Shown piece by piece: positions 55,313 to 63,999 of a DNA stretch of 64,000 nucleotides (positions are counted from its first letter, which is position 1; each line of letters begins with the position of its first letter). The position numbers were made by a program, and so were the translations under genes. The notes below the pieces were generated by a model that made no database searches, was not told where the DNA came from, and saw only the letters and a list, made by a program, of their open reading frames with translations. The DNA is from CAVPWP01 sp963709395 (GTDB taxonomy: Bacteria > Pseudomonadota > Alphaproteobacteria > Rhodobacterales > Rhodobacteraceae): contig CAVPWP010000001.1 of the NCBI GenBank assembly GCA_963709395.1, positions 322,206 through 386,205 on the forward strand, in the 5' to 3' direction.

Positions 55313-56950
55313 ATGACCATCGCTTCATCTGCATTGCGGTTTCTTTTCGCCCTCTTCACGGCCGCTCTTCTCCTTGCGGCCGCAGCGCCCCCTCTCCTCG
55401 CCCAGGCGACGCAGAACGGGAACGCGTCCCAGTCGGCCACGGTGGTCGTCGACGGGAAGAACTTGTTCGAGGTCAGCGGCGTGTCCGGCCTTCTCGCGCC
55501 GTCCCGCGCCAGGACCATCGCCGACAACATCGTCACGGTCGCCCGCAGTTCGGCCGACACGACGGTTTCGATGACGGTGGAGGAGCATGACTTCGGACAT
55601 CGCATCCTTGCCAACGGGCGCGAGATCATGACCGCCACCAGCGTCGACGCCGAGCGCGAGGGGGTCAGCGATACCGACATCCTCGCCTATGTCTATTCGC
55701 GCCAGATCGAGCAGGCGATCATCGCATGGCGGCGTGATCGGTCCGAACAGGCGCTGGAACGCGGTCTGATCAACGGGGTCGTCTGGACGACGGCCTTCGC
55801 GATCTTCACGGGGCTGCTGTTCTGGCTCAACCGGCGGCTGCCGGTCTGGAACGATCGTATTCTCAGCCGCTATCTGTCCGCTGTCGAGGAAGCGACGCAG
55901 GAGATTGTCCGCACCCGTGCCGTCGCCGATGTCTCGGCGGTTGCGGCAAAGGGTTTGCTGGCGATCCTGTTCCTGATCGCGCTCTACTACTACGTCTCGG
56001 TCGTCCTGTTCTCCTTCGCACAGACACGACCGATCGCGGTCATCCTTCTGAACTACGTCTCCGATCCAATCCGCCACGCGCTGCGCGCGATCGTCGATTT
56101 CATCCCCAGCCTTGTCGTCCTCATCATCATATTCCTCGTGACGCGCTATCTCGTGCGCCTTGCACGGGTGACGTTCGCGAACATAGAGGCCGGAACGGTC
56201 CGCCTGCATGGCTTTCAGCGACACTGGGTCTGGCCCACCTACAATCTTATCCGGGCGTTCCTGATCGTCTCGGCCATCGTGCTGTCCTATCCCTATATCC
56301 CGGGATCGGATTCGGCGGCTTTCCAGGGCATGTCGATCCTGCTTGGTGTCATGGTGTCGATCGGATCGAATTCGGTCGTGGCCAACGTGCTGGCCGGATT
56401 GTTCGTGATCTACCGACAATCCACCACCGTCGGCGACATCATCAAAATCGGCGACTACGTCGGGGAAGTCTCGTCGATCAAGCTGACCGAGACCCACCTG
56501 CGGTCCTACAAGAACGAAATGATCTCGATCCCGAACGCGCAGCTTCTGAACTCGGAAGTCGTGAACTATTCCCAGCGGATCGACGGCCAGGGACTGATCG
56601 TTCACACCACGGTCGGCATCGGATACGACGAGCATCATCGCAAGATCGAGGCGCTTCTGCTCGAAGCCGCTCGACTGACCGAAGGCGTGAAGAAATCCCC
56701 GCCCCCGTTCGTGCTGCGAAAGGACCTGGGGGATTTCGCGGTCACCTACGAGATCAACGGCCACGCGGCCCGAAATGCGCACATTCCACGCCTGCTTTCG
56801 GAACTGCGCGCGAATGTCCTCGACGTGTTGCACGCGGCAGGCGTCCAGATCATGTCGCCGCACTACGAAGGCGATCCGGATACCGCCAAGATCCCGGCGG
56901 TTGCCGAAAGCGCCGAGGTCCTTGCGCCGAAGGCCGCCCCCATCGGCTGA
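55313..56950 (+). CDS. MscS-family mechanosensitive channel protein
   Basis: The 545-residue protein has a signal peptide (MTIASSALRFLFALFTAALL), a periplasmic segment of ~130 residues, then several membrane helices (VVWTTAFAIFTGLLFWLN, LLAILFLIALYYYVSVVLF, FIPSLVVLIIIFLVTRYLV). The MscS core contains a pore-like helix around MSILLGVMVSIGSNSVVANV, followed by TTVGDIIKIGDYVGEVSSIK and the beta domain ISIPNAQLLNSEVVNYSQR. It should release pressure during osmotic downshock. The start at 55313 (MTIASS) gives the signal peptide. Confidence 0.93.
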   Translation: MTIASSALRFLFALFTAALLLAAAAPPLLAQATQNGNASQSATVVVDGKNLFEVSGVSGLLAPSRARTIADNIVTVARSSADTTVSMTVEEHDFGHRILANGREIMTATSVDAEREGVSDTDILAYVYSRQIEQAIIAWRRDRSEQALERGLINGVVWTTAFAIFTGLLFWLNRRLPVWNDRILSRYLSAVEEATQEIVRTRAVADVSAVAAKGLLAILFLIALYYYVSVVLFSFAQTRPIAVILLNYVSDPIRHALRAIVDFIPSLVVLIIIFLVTRYLVRLARVTFANIEAGTVRLHGFQRHWVWPTYNLIRAFLIVSAIVLSYPYIPGSDSAAFQGMSILLGVMVSIGSNSVVANVLAGLFVIYRQSTTVGDIIKIGDYVGEVSSIKLTETHLRSYKNEMISIPNAQLLNSEVVNYSQRIDGQGLIVHTTVGIGYDEHHRKIEALLLEAARLTEGVKKSPPPFVLRKDLGDFAVTYEINGHAARNAHIPRLLSELRANVLDVLHAAGVQIMSPHYEGDPDTAKIPAVAESAEVLAPKAAPIG

Positions 56951-57046
56951 CGCGAACCCGCCGCACCCATCCGGCAATCGCCCCCACCCCGCTTTCGCAG
57001 GACGCATGAGCCGCCTATAAGGGCGCCGAAACCACGGAGATTGCCC

Positions 57047-57634
57047 ATGCGCACCGCCAAGATCGCGCGCAAGACCGCCGAGACCGAGATTGCCGTCGAG
57101 ATCGATCTCGACGGCACCGGTGCCTATGACAACGCGACGGGCGTGGGGTTCTTCGACCACATGCTCGACCAGCTGGCGCGGCATTCACTGATCGACATCC
57201 GCGTGGCCGCGAAAGGTGACCTGCACATCGACGACCACCACACGGTCGAGGATACCGGCATCGCGCTGGGTCAGGCGCTGGCGCAGGCCCTGGGCGACAA
57301 GCGCGGCATCCGGCGCTATGGCGAATGCCACCTGCCGATGGACGAGGCGCTGGTGCGCGCCGCACTCGACCTTTCGGGACGGCCCTTCCTGGTCTGGGAT
57401 GTGCCCATGACCGCGCCGAAGATCGGGACGTTCGACACCGAGCTCGTGCGCGAGTTCTTCCAGGCGCTTGCGACACACGGCGGGATCACACTGCACGTTT
57501 CGCGCCTTGCCGGTGCGAACAGCCACCACATCGCCGAAGCCGCCTTCAAGGCCGTGGCCCGTGCCCTGCGCATGGCGGTCGAGACCGACCCGAGGAAGGC
57601 CGACGCCATCCCGTCGACCAAGGGCACCCTCTGA
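57047..57634 (+). CDS. hisB: Imidazoleglycerol-phosphate dehydratase
   Basis: Histidine synthesis step 6. The 195-residue monofunctional HisB has the metal-binding histidine clusters in GVGFFDHMLDQLARHS and HIDDHHTVEDTGIALGQAL, then GANSHHIAEAAFKAVARAL. No phosphatase domain is fused. It lies 4 bases before hisH. Start MRTAKIARKTAE at 57047, the second of two nearby ATGs. Confidence 0.97.
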   Translation: MRTAKIARKTAETEIAVEIDLDGTGAYDNATGVGFFDHMLDQLARHSLIDIRVAAKGDLHIDDHHTVEDTGIALGQALAQALGDKRGIRRYGECHLPMDEALVRAALDLSGRPFLVWDVPMTAPKIGTFDTELVREFFQALATHGGITLHVSRLAGANSHHIAEAAFKAVARALRMAVETDPRKADAIPSTKGTL

Positions 57635-57638
57635 CCCA

Positions 57639-58277
57639 ATGTTGACGGCACTCATCGACTACGAGTCGGGCAACCTGCATTCGGCCGAGAAGGCGTTCCA
57701 GCGCATGGCGCGCGAGACCGGCGCGGGCGAGGTCGTGGTGACTTCGGACGCCGATGTCGTGGCACGCGCCGACCGGATCGTGCTGCCCGGCGACGGGGCC
57801 TTCCCGGCCTGCCACGCGGCGCTGACCGGCCGCAGCGGCCTCTTCGAGGCGCTGCGCGAGGCGGTCGAGGTCAAGGGGCGGCCCTTCCTGGGCATCTGCG
57901 TCGGCATGCAGCTGATGGCGCGCAGGGGCCATGAATACCGCGAAACACCGGGGCTGGGCTGGATCGACGGCGAGGTGGTGCCGATCCGTCCCGCAGACGC
58001 GCGGCTCAAGGTGCCGCACATGGGCTGGAACGACCTGGTGATCGACCAGACGCATCCGGTTCTGGACGGCATCGCCACCGGAGAGCATGCCTATTTCGTC
58101 CATTCCTACCAGATGGTTCTGGACGATCCTTCAAGCCTTCTGGCGCATTGCGACTATGGCGGTCCTGTGACCGCCATCGTCGGTCGGGCGACCATGGTGG
58201 GCACCCAGTTTCACCCCGAGAAAAGCCAGGCCGCGGGCCTGAGGCTGATCGCGAATTTCCTGACCTGGGCGCCCTGA
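57639..58277 (+). CDS. hisH: Imidazole glycerol phosphate synthase, glutaminase subunit
   Basis: HisH supplies ammonia to HisF. The 212-residue class I amidotransferase has ALIDYESGNLHSAEKAF, the oxyanion PGDGAFP segment, the nucleophile in LGICVGMQLMA (Cys about residue 86), and the His-Glu pair in GTQFHPEKSQ. Spacing of 4 bases to hisB indicates coupling. The partner hisF lies 2.5 kb downstream. Confidence 0.97.
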   Translation: MLTALIDYESGNLHSAEKAFQRMARETGAGEVVVTSDADVVARADRIVLPGDGAFPACHAALTGRSGLFEALREAVEVKGRPFLGICVGMQLMARRGHEYRETPGLGWIDGEVVPIRPADARLKVPHMGWNDLVIDQTHPVLDGIATGEHAYFVHSYQMVLDDPSSLLAHCDYGGPVTAIVGRATMVGTQFHPEKSQAAGLRLIANFLTWAP

Positions 58278-58281
58278 GGGC

Positions 58282-58680
58282 CTACTCGACCCGCGTCCAG
58301 ACCTGGTCGCGGCAGATCAGCCCGCCCGCCACACAGCCCGCCACGCTGAGCGTGTTGCCCGAGAGCGACATCTTCGAGCCGTAGGTCTTGTCTCGATCCG
58401 GGGCCCAGATCTTGCCGCCCGAATAGGCGTTGTTGCCGGCGGGCATCATGTCCCAGAGCATCCGTTTTCCGACATTGGGCGAGTCGACTGGGGCGCCCGC
58501 ACCGTCGAAGGCTGCGTCGATCACGCCGCAGAGCGCGGCCTCGCAGGAGTAGATGCGGACATGGCCGAAGTTGCCGTTGTCGTCGGGCCGGGTCTTCCAC
58601 ATGCCCTCGACCGGATCGGCAGCGAAGGCGGGTGCCGCAAGCAGGGCCGCTGACGCGGCAAGAAGTGCAAGGTGTTTCAT
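58282..58680 (-). CDS. DUF2147 exported protein
   Basis: The 132-residue product starts MKHLALLAASAALLAAPAFA, a Sec signal peptide, and continues ADPVEGMWKTRPDDNGNFGH, IYSCEAALCGVI and MSLSGNTLSVAGCVAGGLIC, the DUF2147 pattern with paired cysteines. These are periplasmic beta-barrel proteins of unknown role. It is placed on the opposite strand inside the his cluster, tail to tail with hisH. Confidence 0.88.
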   Translation of the reverse strand: MKHLALLAASAALLAAPAFAADPVEGMWKTRPDDNGNFGHVRIYSCEAALCGVIDAAFDGAGAPVDSPNVGKRMLWDMMPAGNNAYSGGKIWAPDRDKTYGSKMSLSGNTLSVAGCVAGGLICRDQVWTRVE

Positions 58681-58774
58681 CGTCGTTCCTCCCGTTTCGG
58701 GCGGGAGATTGAGATGCGTCACGCCTTTCGGGCAAGCGTGACGTTGCGACAGAAGAGGCGCCACCGGAGGGGCC

Positions 58775-58814
58775 CGCCCCTCCGGACCTCCCGGGGATAT
58801 TTGCGGGTCGATGG
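58775..58814 (+). repeat. Diverged copy E of the intergenic repeat
   Basis: GCCCCTCCGGACCTCCCGGG then GATATTTGCGGG shares the CTCCGG..GGATATTTG core, but the GCCAGAAGAAG end is replaced. It lies between two divergent genes rather than after a stop codon, so it may be a related but different element. Confidence 0.35.
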
Positions 58815-58879
58815 ATGCACGGGGTTGCTCCTTTTCCGCGGCACGGGCATGAGGTCCGCCGACAGGAACGGAGGCGGCA

Positions 58880-59599
58880 ATGATCCTTTACCCCGCGATC
58901 GACCTCAAGGACGGGCAATGCGTGCGGCTCCTGCGCGGTGAGATGGCGGACGCGACGGTCTTCAGCGACGACCCCGCGGCACAGGCGCGCGCATTTCAGG
59001 ATTCAGGCTGCGACTGGCTGCATCTTGTCGACCTGAACGGGGCCTTCGCGGGCGAGCCGGTGAACAGTGCGGCGGTCGAGGCGATTCTGGCGGCGGTCAC
59101 CGTGCCGGCCCAGCTGGGCGGCGGGATCCGCGACATGGCGACCATCGAACGGTGGCTGTCGAAGGGGCTGGCGCGCGTGATCCTGGGAACGGTCGCGGTC
59201 GAGAACCCGGCCCTGGTGCGCGAGGCCGCGAGGGCGTTTCCAGGGCAGGTCGCCGTCGGCATCGACGCGCGCGAGGGCAAGGTCGCGACGAAAGGTTGGG
59301 CCGAGGAGACAGATGTCGACGCCACCGATCTGGCCCGCAGTTTCGAGGACGCAGGCGTGGCGGCGATCATCTACACCGACATCGACCGCGACGGCGCCAT
59401 GGCCGGGCCGAATGTGGCGGCGACCGAGGCGCTGTCGCGGGCGGTGTCGATCCCGGTGATCGCATCGGGCGGCGTGTCGCGTCTGTCGGACCTGATCGCC
59501 CTGCGCGACACCGGGGTGATCGCGGGCGCGATCTCGGGCCGGGCGCTTTACGACGGGGCGATCGACCTCGGCGAGGCGCTGGCTGCACTCAAGGGCTGA
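58880..59599 (+). CDS. hisA: ProFAR isomerase
   Basis: HisA converts ProFAR to PRFAR. The 239-residue TIM barrel has MILYPAIDLKDGQCVRLLRG with the general-base Asp at residue 8, GGGIRDMATIERWL, AVGIDAREGKVATKGW with the second catalytic Asp near residue 130, and ASGGVSRLSDL. The start follows GGAGGCGGCA. It is followed 4 bases later by the convergent RNA methyltransferase gene. Confidence 0.97.
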   Translation: MILYPAIDLKDGQCVRLLRGEMADATVFSDDPAAQARAFQDSGCDWLHLVDLNGAFAGEPVNSAAVEAILAAVTVPAQLGGGIRDMATIERWLSKGLARVILGTVAVENPALVREAARAFPGQVAVGIDAREGKVATKGWAEETDVDATDLARSFEDAGVAAIIYTDIDRDGAMAGPNVAATEALSRAVSIPVIASGGVSRLSDLIALRDTGVIAGAISGRALYDGAIDLGEALAALKG

Positions 59600-59603
59600 G
59601 CCG

Positions 59604-60719
59604 TCAGCGCAGGGGACCCGTGCGGTGAAGCTGCACGGTCAGGCCACCATGCGCGACCGGAGGACCGGGCGGCAGGAACGGCAAGCCCGTGGCCTTCGCC
59701 AGCCCGCCGTCGGAAGTGACAAGGCCCACGCGCCAGCCCGAGAACCGGTCCTTCGCCACCGCGCCCAGCGCGCCGTAGAGGCCGAAGAGGAGCTTGCGGT
59801 TGCCGATCCGCGCGCCGTAGGGCGGATTCACGATCAAGCAGGCCGGGCGGGCCTTCGGGGCGGACAAGATCGCTGATCGCCCGCCGCTCGAAGGTGCACA
59901 GCGGCGCGACCCCGGCCCGTTCGGCGTTTGCCTCGGCACTTCGTATCGCACCATCGTCCCGGTCCGAGCCGTGAAAGCGCAGACTGGTGGCCTTGGGCGC
60001 CGACAGCCCGTCGCGCAGCGCGGCCCAGGCGGCGGGATCGAAGGTCGCGAGATCCTCGAAGGCGAAGGCGCGCGCGCGTCCCGGAGCAAGGCCCGCCGCG
60101 ATCTCGGCGGCCTCGATCACGAAGGTGCCCGAGCCGCACATCGGGTCGAGAACGGGTTCGCGCCCGTCGATATCCGCAGGCGCGCAGGAAAAGCGCCGCC
60201 ATCGTCTCGCGCATGGGCGCCTTGCCCACGGCCAGCTTCAGACCGCGCCGGTGGAGGGGTTCGCCGCTGGTGTCGAGGCTGAAGGTCACGAGGTCGTCGT
60301 CGATCCGCACCAGCAGGCGCAATGCGGCGTCGTCAGCAATGGGCGCGCCCAGCGTCTCGGTGATGGCGCGGGCGATCCGGTCGCGGGCGGCGCCGGCGTG
60401 GTAGATCCGCGACTTGCGCGTCGTGACCTCGACCCTGAGGGGAACGTCGGCGCGCAGAACCTCGGCCCCACGGCATCTTGCGCGACCGCTTGTCGAGCTG
60501 CGCCAGATGCAGCGCGCGGAATTCGCCGATCCGCGCCAGAACCCGCCCCGCGCCGCGCAGGGTCAGGTTGGCGCGCCAGACCTCGGGCCAGCCGCCGGTG
60601 CAGGTGACGCCGCCCGGCGTTTCCTCCACGCCCTCGAACCCGGCGTCGCGCGCCTCGTCGGCCAGGAACGGTTCAAGACCGGGCTGGGTGGCAAGGAAGA
60701 TCTGAAATGGGGCGTTCAT
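59604..60719 (-). CDS. RlmL-type THUMP 23S rRNA methyltransferase (three frameshifts)
   Basis: The N-terminus MNAPFQIFLATQPGLEPFLA is the ferredoxin-like start of RlmL/YcbY. A THUMP domain follows, then the SAM domain with DPMCGSGTFVIEAAEIAAG and the catalytic NPPY in LIVNPPYGARIGNRKL, ending HGGLTVQLHRTGPLR. Extra bases near 60464, 60186 and 59860 split it into four frames; removing them gives 370 residues. It should make m2G2445 in 23S rRNA; it lacks the RlmK half found in enterics. Divergent from hisF. Confidence 0.88.
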
Positions 60720-60802
60720 CCCGCCCCATAGCGCGGGCGCGCAGGCGGCGGAAAGGCAAAACCCGCTTCCCCCGCACGGCTTTCCCCAGTATCACGCGGC
60801 CC

Positions 60803-61564
60803 ATGCTCAAGACCCGCATCATCCCCTGCCTCGACGTGGCCGACGGCCGCGTGGTCAAGGGCGTGAACTTCGTCGACCTGCGTGACGCAGGCGACCCGGT
60901 CGAGGCTGCCATCGCCTATAACGAGGCGGGGGCGGACGAGCTCTGTTTTCTCGACATCCATGCCACGCATGAAAACCGGGGCACGATGTACGACCTCGCC
61001 ACGCGCACGGCGGAACAATGCTTCATGCCGCTGACCATCGGTGGCGGCGTGCGCACGGTCGAGGATGTGCGCAACCTGTTGCTCGCGGGGGCCGACAAGG
61101 TCAGCTTCAACTCGGCCGCCGTCGCGGACCCCGACGTCGTGGCCCGCGCCGCCGACCGGTTCGGATCGCAATGCATCGTCGTCGCCATCGACGCCAAGAC
61201 CGTGGAACCGGGCCGGTGGGAGATCTTCACCCATGGCGGGCGGCGGTCCACCGGCATCGACGCGGTGGCCTTTGCCCGGACCGTGGCCGAAAAGGGCGCG
61301 GGCGAGATCCTGCTGACCTCGATGGACCGCGACGGCACGCGGGCGGGGTTCAACATCCCGCTCACCCGCACCATCGCCGACGCGGTGCCGATCCCGGTGA
61401 TCGCCTCGGGCGGCGTGGGCACGCTGGACCATCTGGTCGAGGGGGTGACCGAGGGCCACGCAAGTGCGGTGCTCGCCGCGTCGATCTTCCACTTCGGCGA
61501 TCACACCATCGGCGAGGCGAAGGCCCACATGGCCGCCGCCGGAATCCCGGTGAGGCTGGCATGA
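60803..61564 (+). CDS. hisF: Imidazole glycerol phosphate synthase, cyclase subunit
   Basis: The 253-residue barrel begins MLKTRIIPCLDVADGRVVKG with the catalytic Asp at residue 11. It also has DELCFLDIHATHENRGTMYD, GGGVRTVEDVRNLLLAGADK, VVAIDAKTVEPGRWEIFTHG (second catalytic Asp about 130) and LTSMDRDGTRAGFN. It works with HisH. Its stop overlaps the hisE start as ATGA, so the two are coupled. Confidence 0.98.
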   Translation: MLKTRIIPCLDVADGRVVKGVNFVDLRDAGDPVEAAIAYNEAGADELCFLDIHATHENRGTMYDLATRTAEQCFMPLTIGGGVRTVEDVRNLLLAGADKVSFNSAAVADPDVVARAADRFGSQCIVVAIDAKTVEPGRWEIFTHGGRRSTGIDAVAFARTVAEKGAGEILLTSMDRDGTRAGFNIPLTRTIADAVPIPVIASGGVGTLDHLVEGVTEGHASAVLAASIFHFGDHTIGEAKAHMAAAGIPVRLA

Positions 61565-61869
61565 GCGCGCTCGACCGGCTGGCTGCGACCATCGCCGCGC
61601 GCCGGGGCGCGGACCCTGACGGCTCGTGGACGGCGAAGCTCCTGTCGCAGGGGCCCGAAGTCTGCGCGGGCAAATTCGGCGAAGAGGCCGTCGAGGCCAT
61701 TGTCGAGGCGGTGAAGGGCGACCGCGACCGGCTGACGGCCGAAGCCGCGGACGTGCTTTACCACCTTCTGGTGATGCTGGCGGCGCGGGAGGTGACGCTG
61801 GACGACGTGCTGGCCGAACTCGAGCGCCGGGAAGGCACATCGGGGATCGCCGAGAAGGCGTCGCGCTAA
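61561..61869 (+). CDS. hisE: Phosphoribosyl-ATP pyrophosphatase
   Basis: Histidine synthesis step 2. The 102-residue all-alpha NTP pyrophosphatase contains KFGEEAVEAIVEAVKGDRD and AEAADVLYHLLVMLAAREV, the metal-binding Glu/Asp helices. It is separate from hisI, which is not in the window. The start overlaps the hisF stop by four bases. Confidence 0.96.
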   Translation: MSALDRLAATIAARRGADPDGSWTAKLLSQGPEVCAGKFGEEAVEAIVEAVKGDRDRLTAEAADVLYHLLVMLAAREVTLDDVLAELERREGTSGIAEKASR

Positions 61870-61887
61870 GGTGGGCCGCACAAAAAT

Positions 61888-61912
61888 GCGCCCGAGGCAA
61901 AAGCCCGGGCGC
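61888..61912 (+). terminator. Hairpin after hisF-hisE, without a T-run
   Basis: GCGCCCG-A-GGC, loop AAAA, GCCCGGGCGC forms a strong stem with one bulge, 18 bases after hisE. No T-tract follows, so termination is uncertain. Confidence 0.5.
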
Positions 61913-62039
61913 AAGTCACGGAACGAGGGACAGTGAAGAGAAGCACGAGTGTTCCGGACCCGTGCTCCGTCTCATGTATCTAGGATAACACACCTTCGGT
62001 TAAAGTGGAGGTAATAGAACTGTGAACGGCGCGTAGGCT

Positions 62040-62504
62040 CTACCCTGCGCCAAGAACCCCGGGCCAGTTGGCATCCGCGCGCGAGATGTTGCCGGGGATG
62101 TCGCGCTCCCAGCGGCTGCGGATGCGGCGGTTGAAGTTGAGGTAAAGCTTTCCGTCATGCACGGTGAAGGCGTCGGGATCGGTCCTGGCGGTATAGCCGT
62201 TGGCCACGGCATAGGCGCAGTAGCCGCCGTATTGCGGGGCGAAACGCTCGGGCTCGGCGGCGAAGGCGTCCCGGTTCGCGGCGCTGGCAAAGCGCCAGAT
62301 GGTCCCGTTCCACGCAAGCGTAAGGCCGGCATCGCCGGGCACGGCACGGCCTTCGGTGAAATAGGCCACGGGATCGTAGCCGTTGATGGCTGTCCCGTCG
62401 GTGGCGAAGACGGGCGGTTCGGCAGCTCTGGCCGCGCGCCCGGCAAGGGCCAGCAGCGGAACCGCGGCGACGCCAGCGGTCAGGATCTGTCGGCGGGTGG
62501 TCAT
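62040..62504 (-). CDS. YHS-domain exported protein
   Basis: The 154-residue product starts MTTRRQILTAGVAAVPLLAL, a twin-arginine-like signal. The mature part has the YHS pattern: AINGYDPVAYFTEGRAVPGD, WRFASAANRDAFAAEPERFA and YGGYCAYAVANGYTARTDPD. YHS domains may bind metals; the role is unknown. The start at 62504 gives the signal peptide directly. Confidence 0.88.
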   Translation of the reverse strand: MTTRRQILTAGVAAVPLLALAGRAARAAEPPVFATDGTAINGYDPVAYFTEGRAVPGDAGLTLAWNGTIWRFASAANRDAFAAEPERFAPQYGGYCAYAVANGYTARTDPDAFTVHDGKLYLNFNRRIRSRWERDIPGNISRADANWPGVLGAG

Positions 62505-62644
62505 CGGGCGGTCCTCCAAGCGCGAGTTTCCTGTTGCGCAACCGACATGGACCACGACATGACGCAGGGGAAGGCATGTGACACCGAACTGGCGCAGCTG
62601 TGATGATCCGCGAGAGGCGCGCGATGTTCCGGATTGGGCCGTAG

Positions 62645-62944
62645 TCAGTCGAAGATATCCTCGATCAGGTCGATCGCCTCTTCGAAAAGCCGCTTTCCGA
62701 AGCTCTTGCGGCGCTTCCTCGGTCGCCTCGTGGGCTGGCCCCGGTCGCCATCGGGCTTCCAGTCATGCAGGGGCGAGGGCTTGACCCGCTTGCGGTCATG
62801 CACATGGTCGGATTTCAGCATCTTGAGGTCGTGCAGCGGCGCGCCGCAACTGGAACAGGCAAGTTCGCGTCGCTCCGTGCCCGTCAGGACAAGGGCCGCG
62901 CGCGTGCCGCAATAGCAGCAGGTGGCGATCTTTCGGATAGGCAT
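62645..62944 (-). CDS. Small zinc-ribbon protein
   Basis: The 99-residue product begins MPIRKIATCCYCGTRAALVL and contains a second pair in LACSSCGAPLHDLK, making a CxxC...CxxC zinc ribbon. A basic linker (RGQPTRRPRKRRKSFGKRL) and an acidic helix EEAIDLIEDIFD end the protein. It lies 25 bases after rlmB on the same strand. Function unknown. Confidence 0.78.
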   Translation of the reverse strand: MPIRKIATCCYCGTRAALVLTGTERRELACSSCGAPLHDLKMLKSDHVHDRKRVKPSPLHDWKPDGDRGQPTRRPRKRRKSFGKRLFEEAIDLIEDIFD

Positions 62945-62969
62945 TCTCTCTCCGCCTGGCGCCGTGGGA

Positions 62970-63752
62970 TCAGCGCCGTTGCGTTGCATATAGGGCGACA
63001 GCGGCGGCATTGGAGACGTTGAGCGACCCGAATTCGCCCGCCGCCTCGATCCGGACCAGCGCGTCGCAGGCCGCCTTGGTGCCGTCGCGCAGCCCCGGGC
63101 CCTCGGCCCCCAGCACGAGCGCGACCGGACGGGAGCCCGCATCCGACAGGGCCGTGCCCAGGGCGGTGTCAGCCTCGCCGTCGAGCCCAAGCGCGACATA
63201 GCCCATCTCGCGCAGGGTGCCGATGGTCTCGGCAAGGTTGCGCACGCGAAGATAGGGCTGCCGCTCGAGCGCGCCCGAGGCGGTCTTGGCCAGGGCCCCG
63301 GTCTCGGGGGCCGAGTGGCGGGCCGGGGCAATCACCGCACAGGCCCCGAACACCTCGGCCGAGCGGAGAATCGCGCCGGCATTGTGCGGGTCGGTCACGC
63401 GGTCGAGAAGGACGACCACCGGGGGGGCATCGCCGGGTGCGGCCAGCACCAGATCCTCGAGCCGCCCCCAGTCGAGCGGCTTGACCTCAAGCGCCGCGCC
63501 CTGGTGCACCGAGTCCGGGTCGATCGGCGCGGGAAACTTGCGCGGATCGGCGATCTCGGGTTCGACACCGCCCGAGGCCACCGCATCACCCAGCCGGTCG
63601 GCGGCGTTTCGCGTCAGGATCAGCCGCAGCTTCTCGCGCCGCGGGTTCAAGAGAGCGTCGCGTACTGCGTGCAGCCCGAAAAGCCACACGGTTTCAGCCG
63701 CTGCCTTGCGCCGCGCCTGTTCCTTCTCGACGACCCACTTGGGTTTCTTCAT
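62970..63752 (-). CDS. rlmB: 23S rRNA 2'-O-methyltransferase RlmB (SpoU family)
   Basis: RlmB methylates G2251 in the peptidyl-transferase centre. The 260-residue protein has an N-terminal substrate-binding domain (WLFGLHAVRDALLNPRREKL) and the SPOUT knot with VLLDRVTDPHNAGAILRSAE (motif 1, about residue 115-135), LVLGAEGPGLRDGTK (motif 2) and FGSLNVSNAAAVALY (motif 3). The start MKKPKWVVEKEQ at 63752 is chosen over an upstream in-frame ATG that lacks conservation. Confidence 0.95.
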   Translation of the reverse strand: MKKPKWVVEKEQARRKAAAETVWLFGLHAVRDALLNPRREKLRLILTRNAADRLGDAVASGGVEPEIADPRKFPAPIDPDSVHQGAALEVKPLDWGRLEDLVLAAPGDAPPVVVLLDRVTDPHNAGAILRSAEVFGACAVIAPARHSAPETGALAKTASGALERQPYLRVRNLAETIGTLREMGYVALGLDGEADTALGTALSDAGSRPVALVLGAEGPGLRDGTKAACDALVRIEAAGEFGSLNVSNAAAVALYATQRR

Positions 63753-63918
63753 CGCATCCTCCCGACCGGCCGCGACCCTGCCCCGCGCCCAAATCGGATG
63801 CAAGCCGGATGCAGACCGCCCAGCCGCGCGCTGCCTCTTGCCGGAACTGCAATTGCCCATTGACGCCCCCGGCCCCGCCGCGTATCCACCCCACGCATCG
63901 GGCCTGTGGGCCCGGTTC

Positions 63919-63999
63919 GGGCGACGGGCTGCAAGGTGCGGCAGCGGACTGTAACTCCGCCGGGGAGACCCACGCCTGGTTCGATTCCAGGGTCGCCCA
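63919..63999 (+). tRNA. tRNA-Tyr (anticodon GTA)
   Basis: Acceptor stem GGGCGAC / GTCGCCC, anticodon GTA in GCGGACTGTAACTCCGC, a long class II variable arm as expected for tyrosine, and T-arm CCTGGTTCGATTCCAGG. It ends one base before the window edge. Confidence 0.95.
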
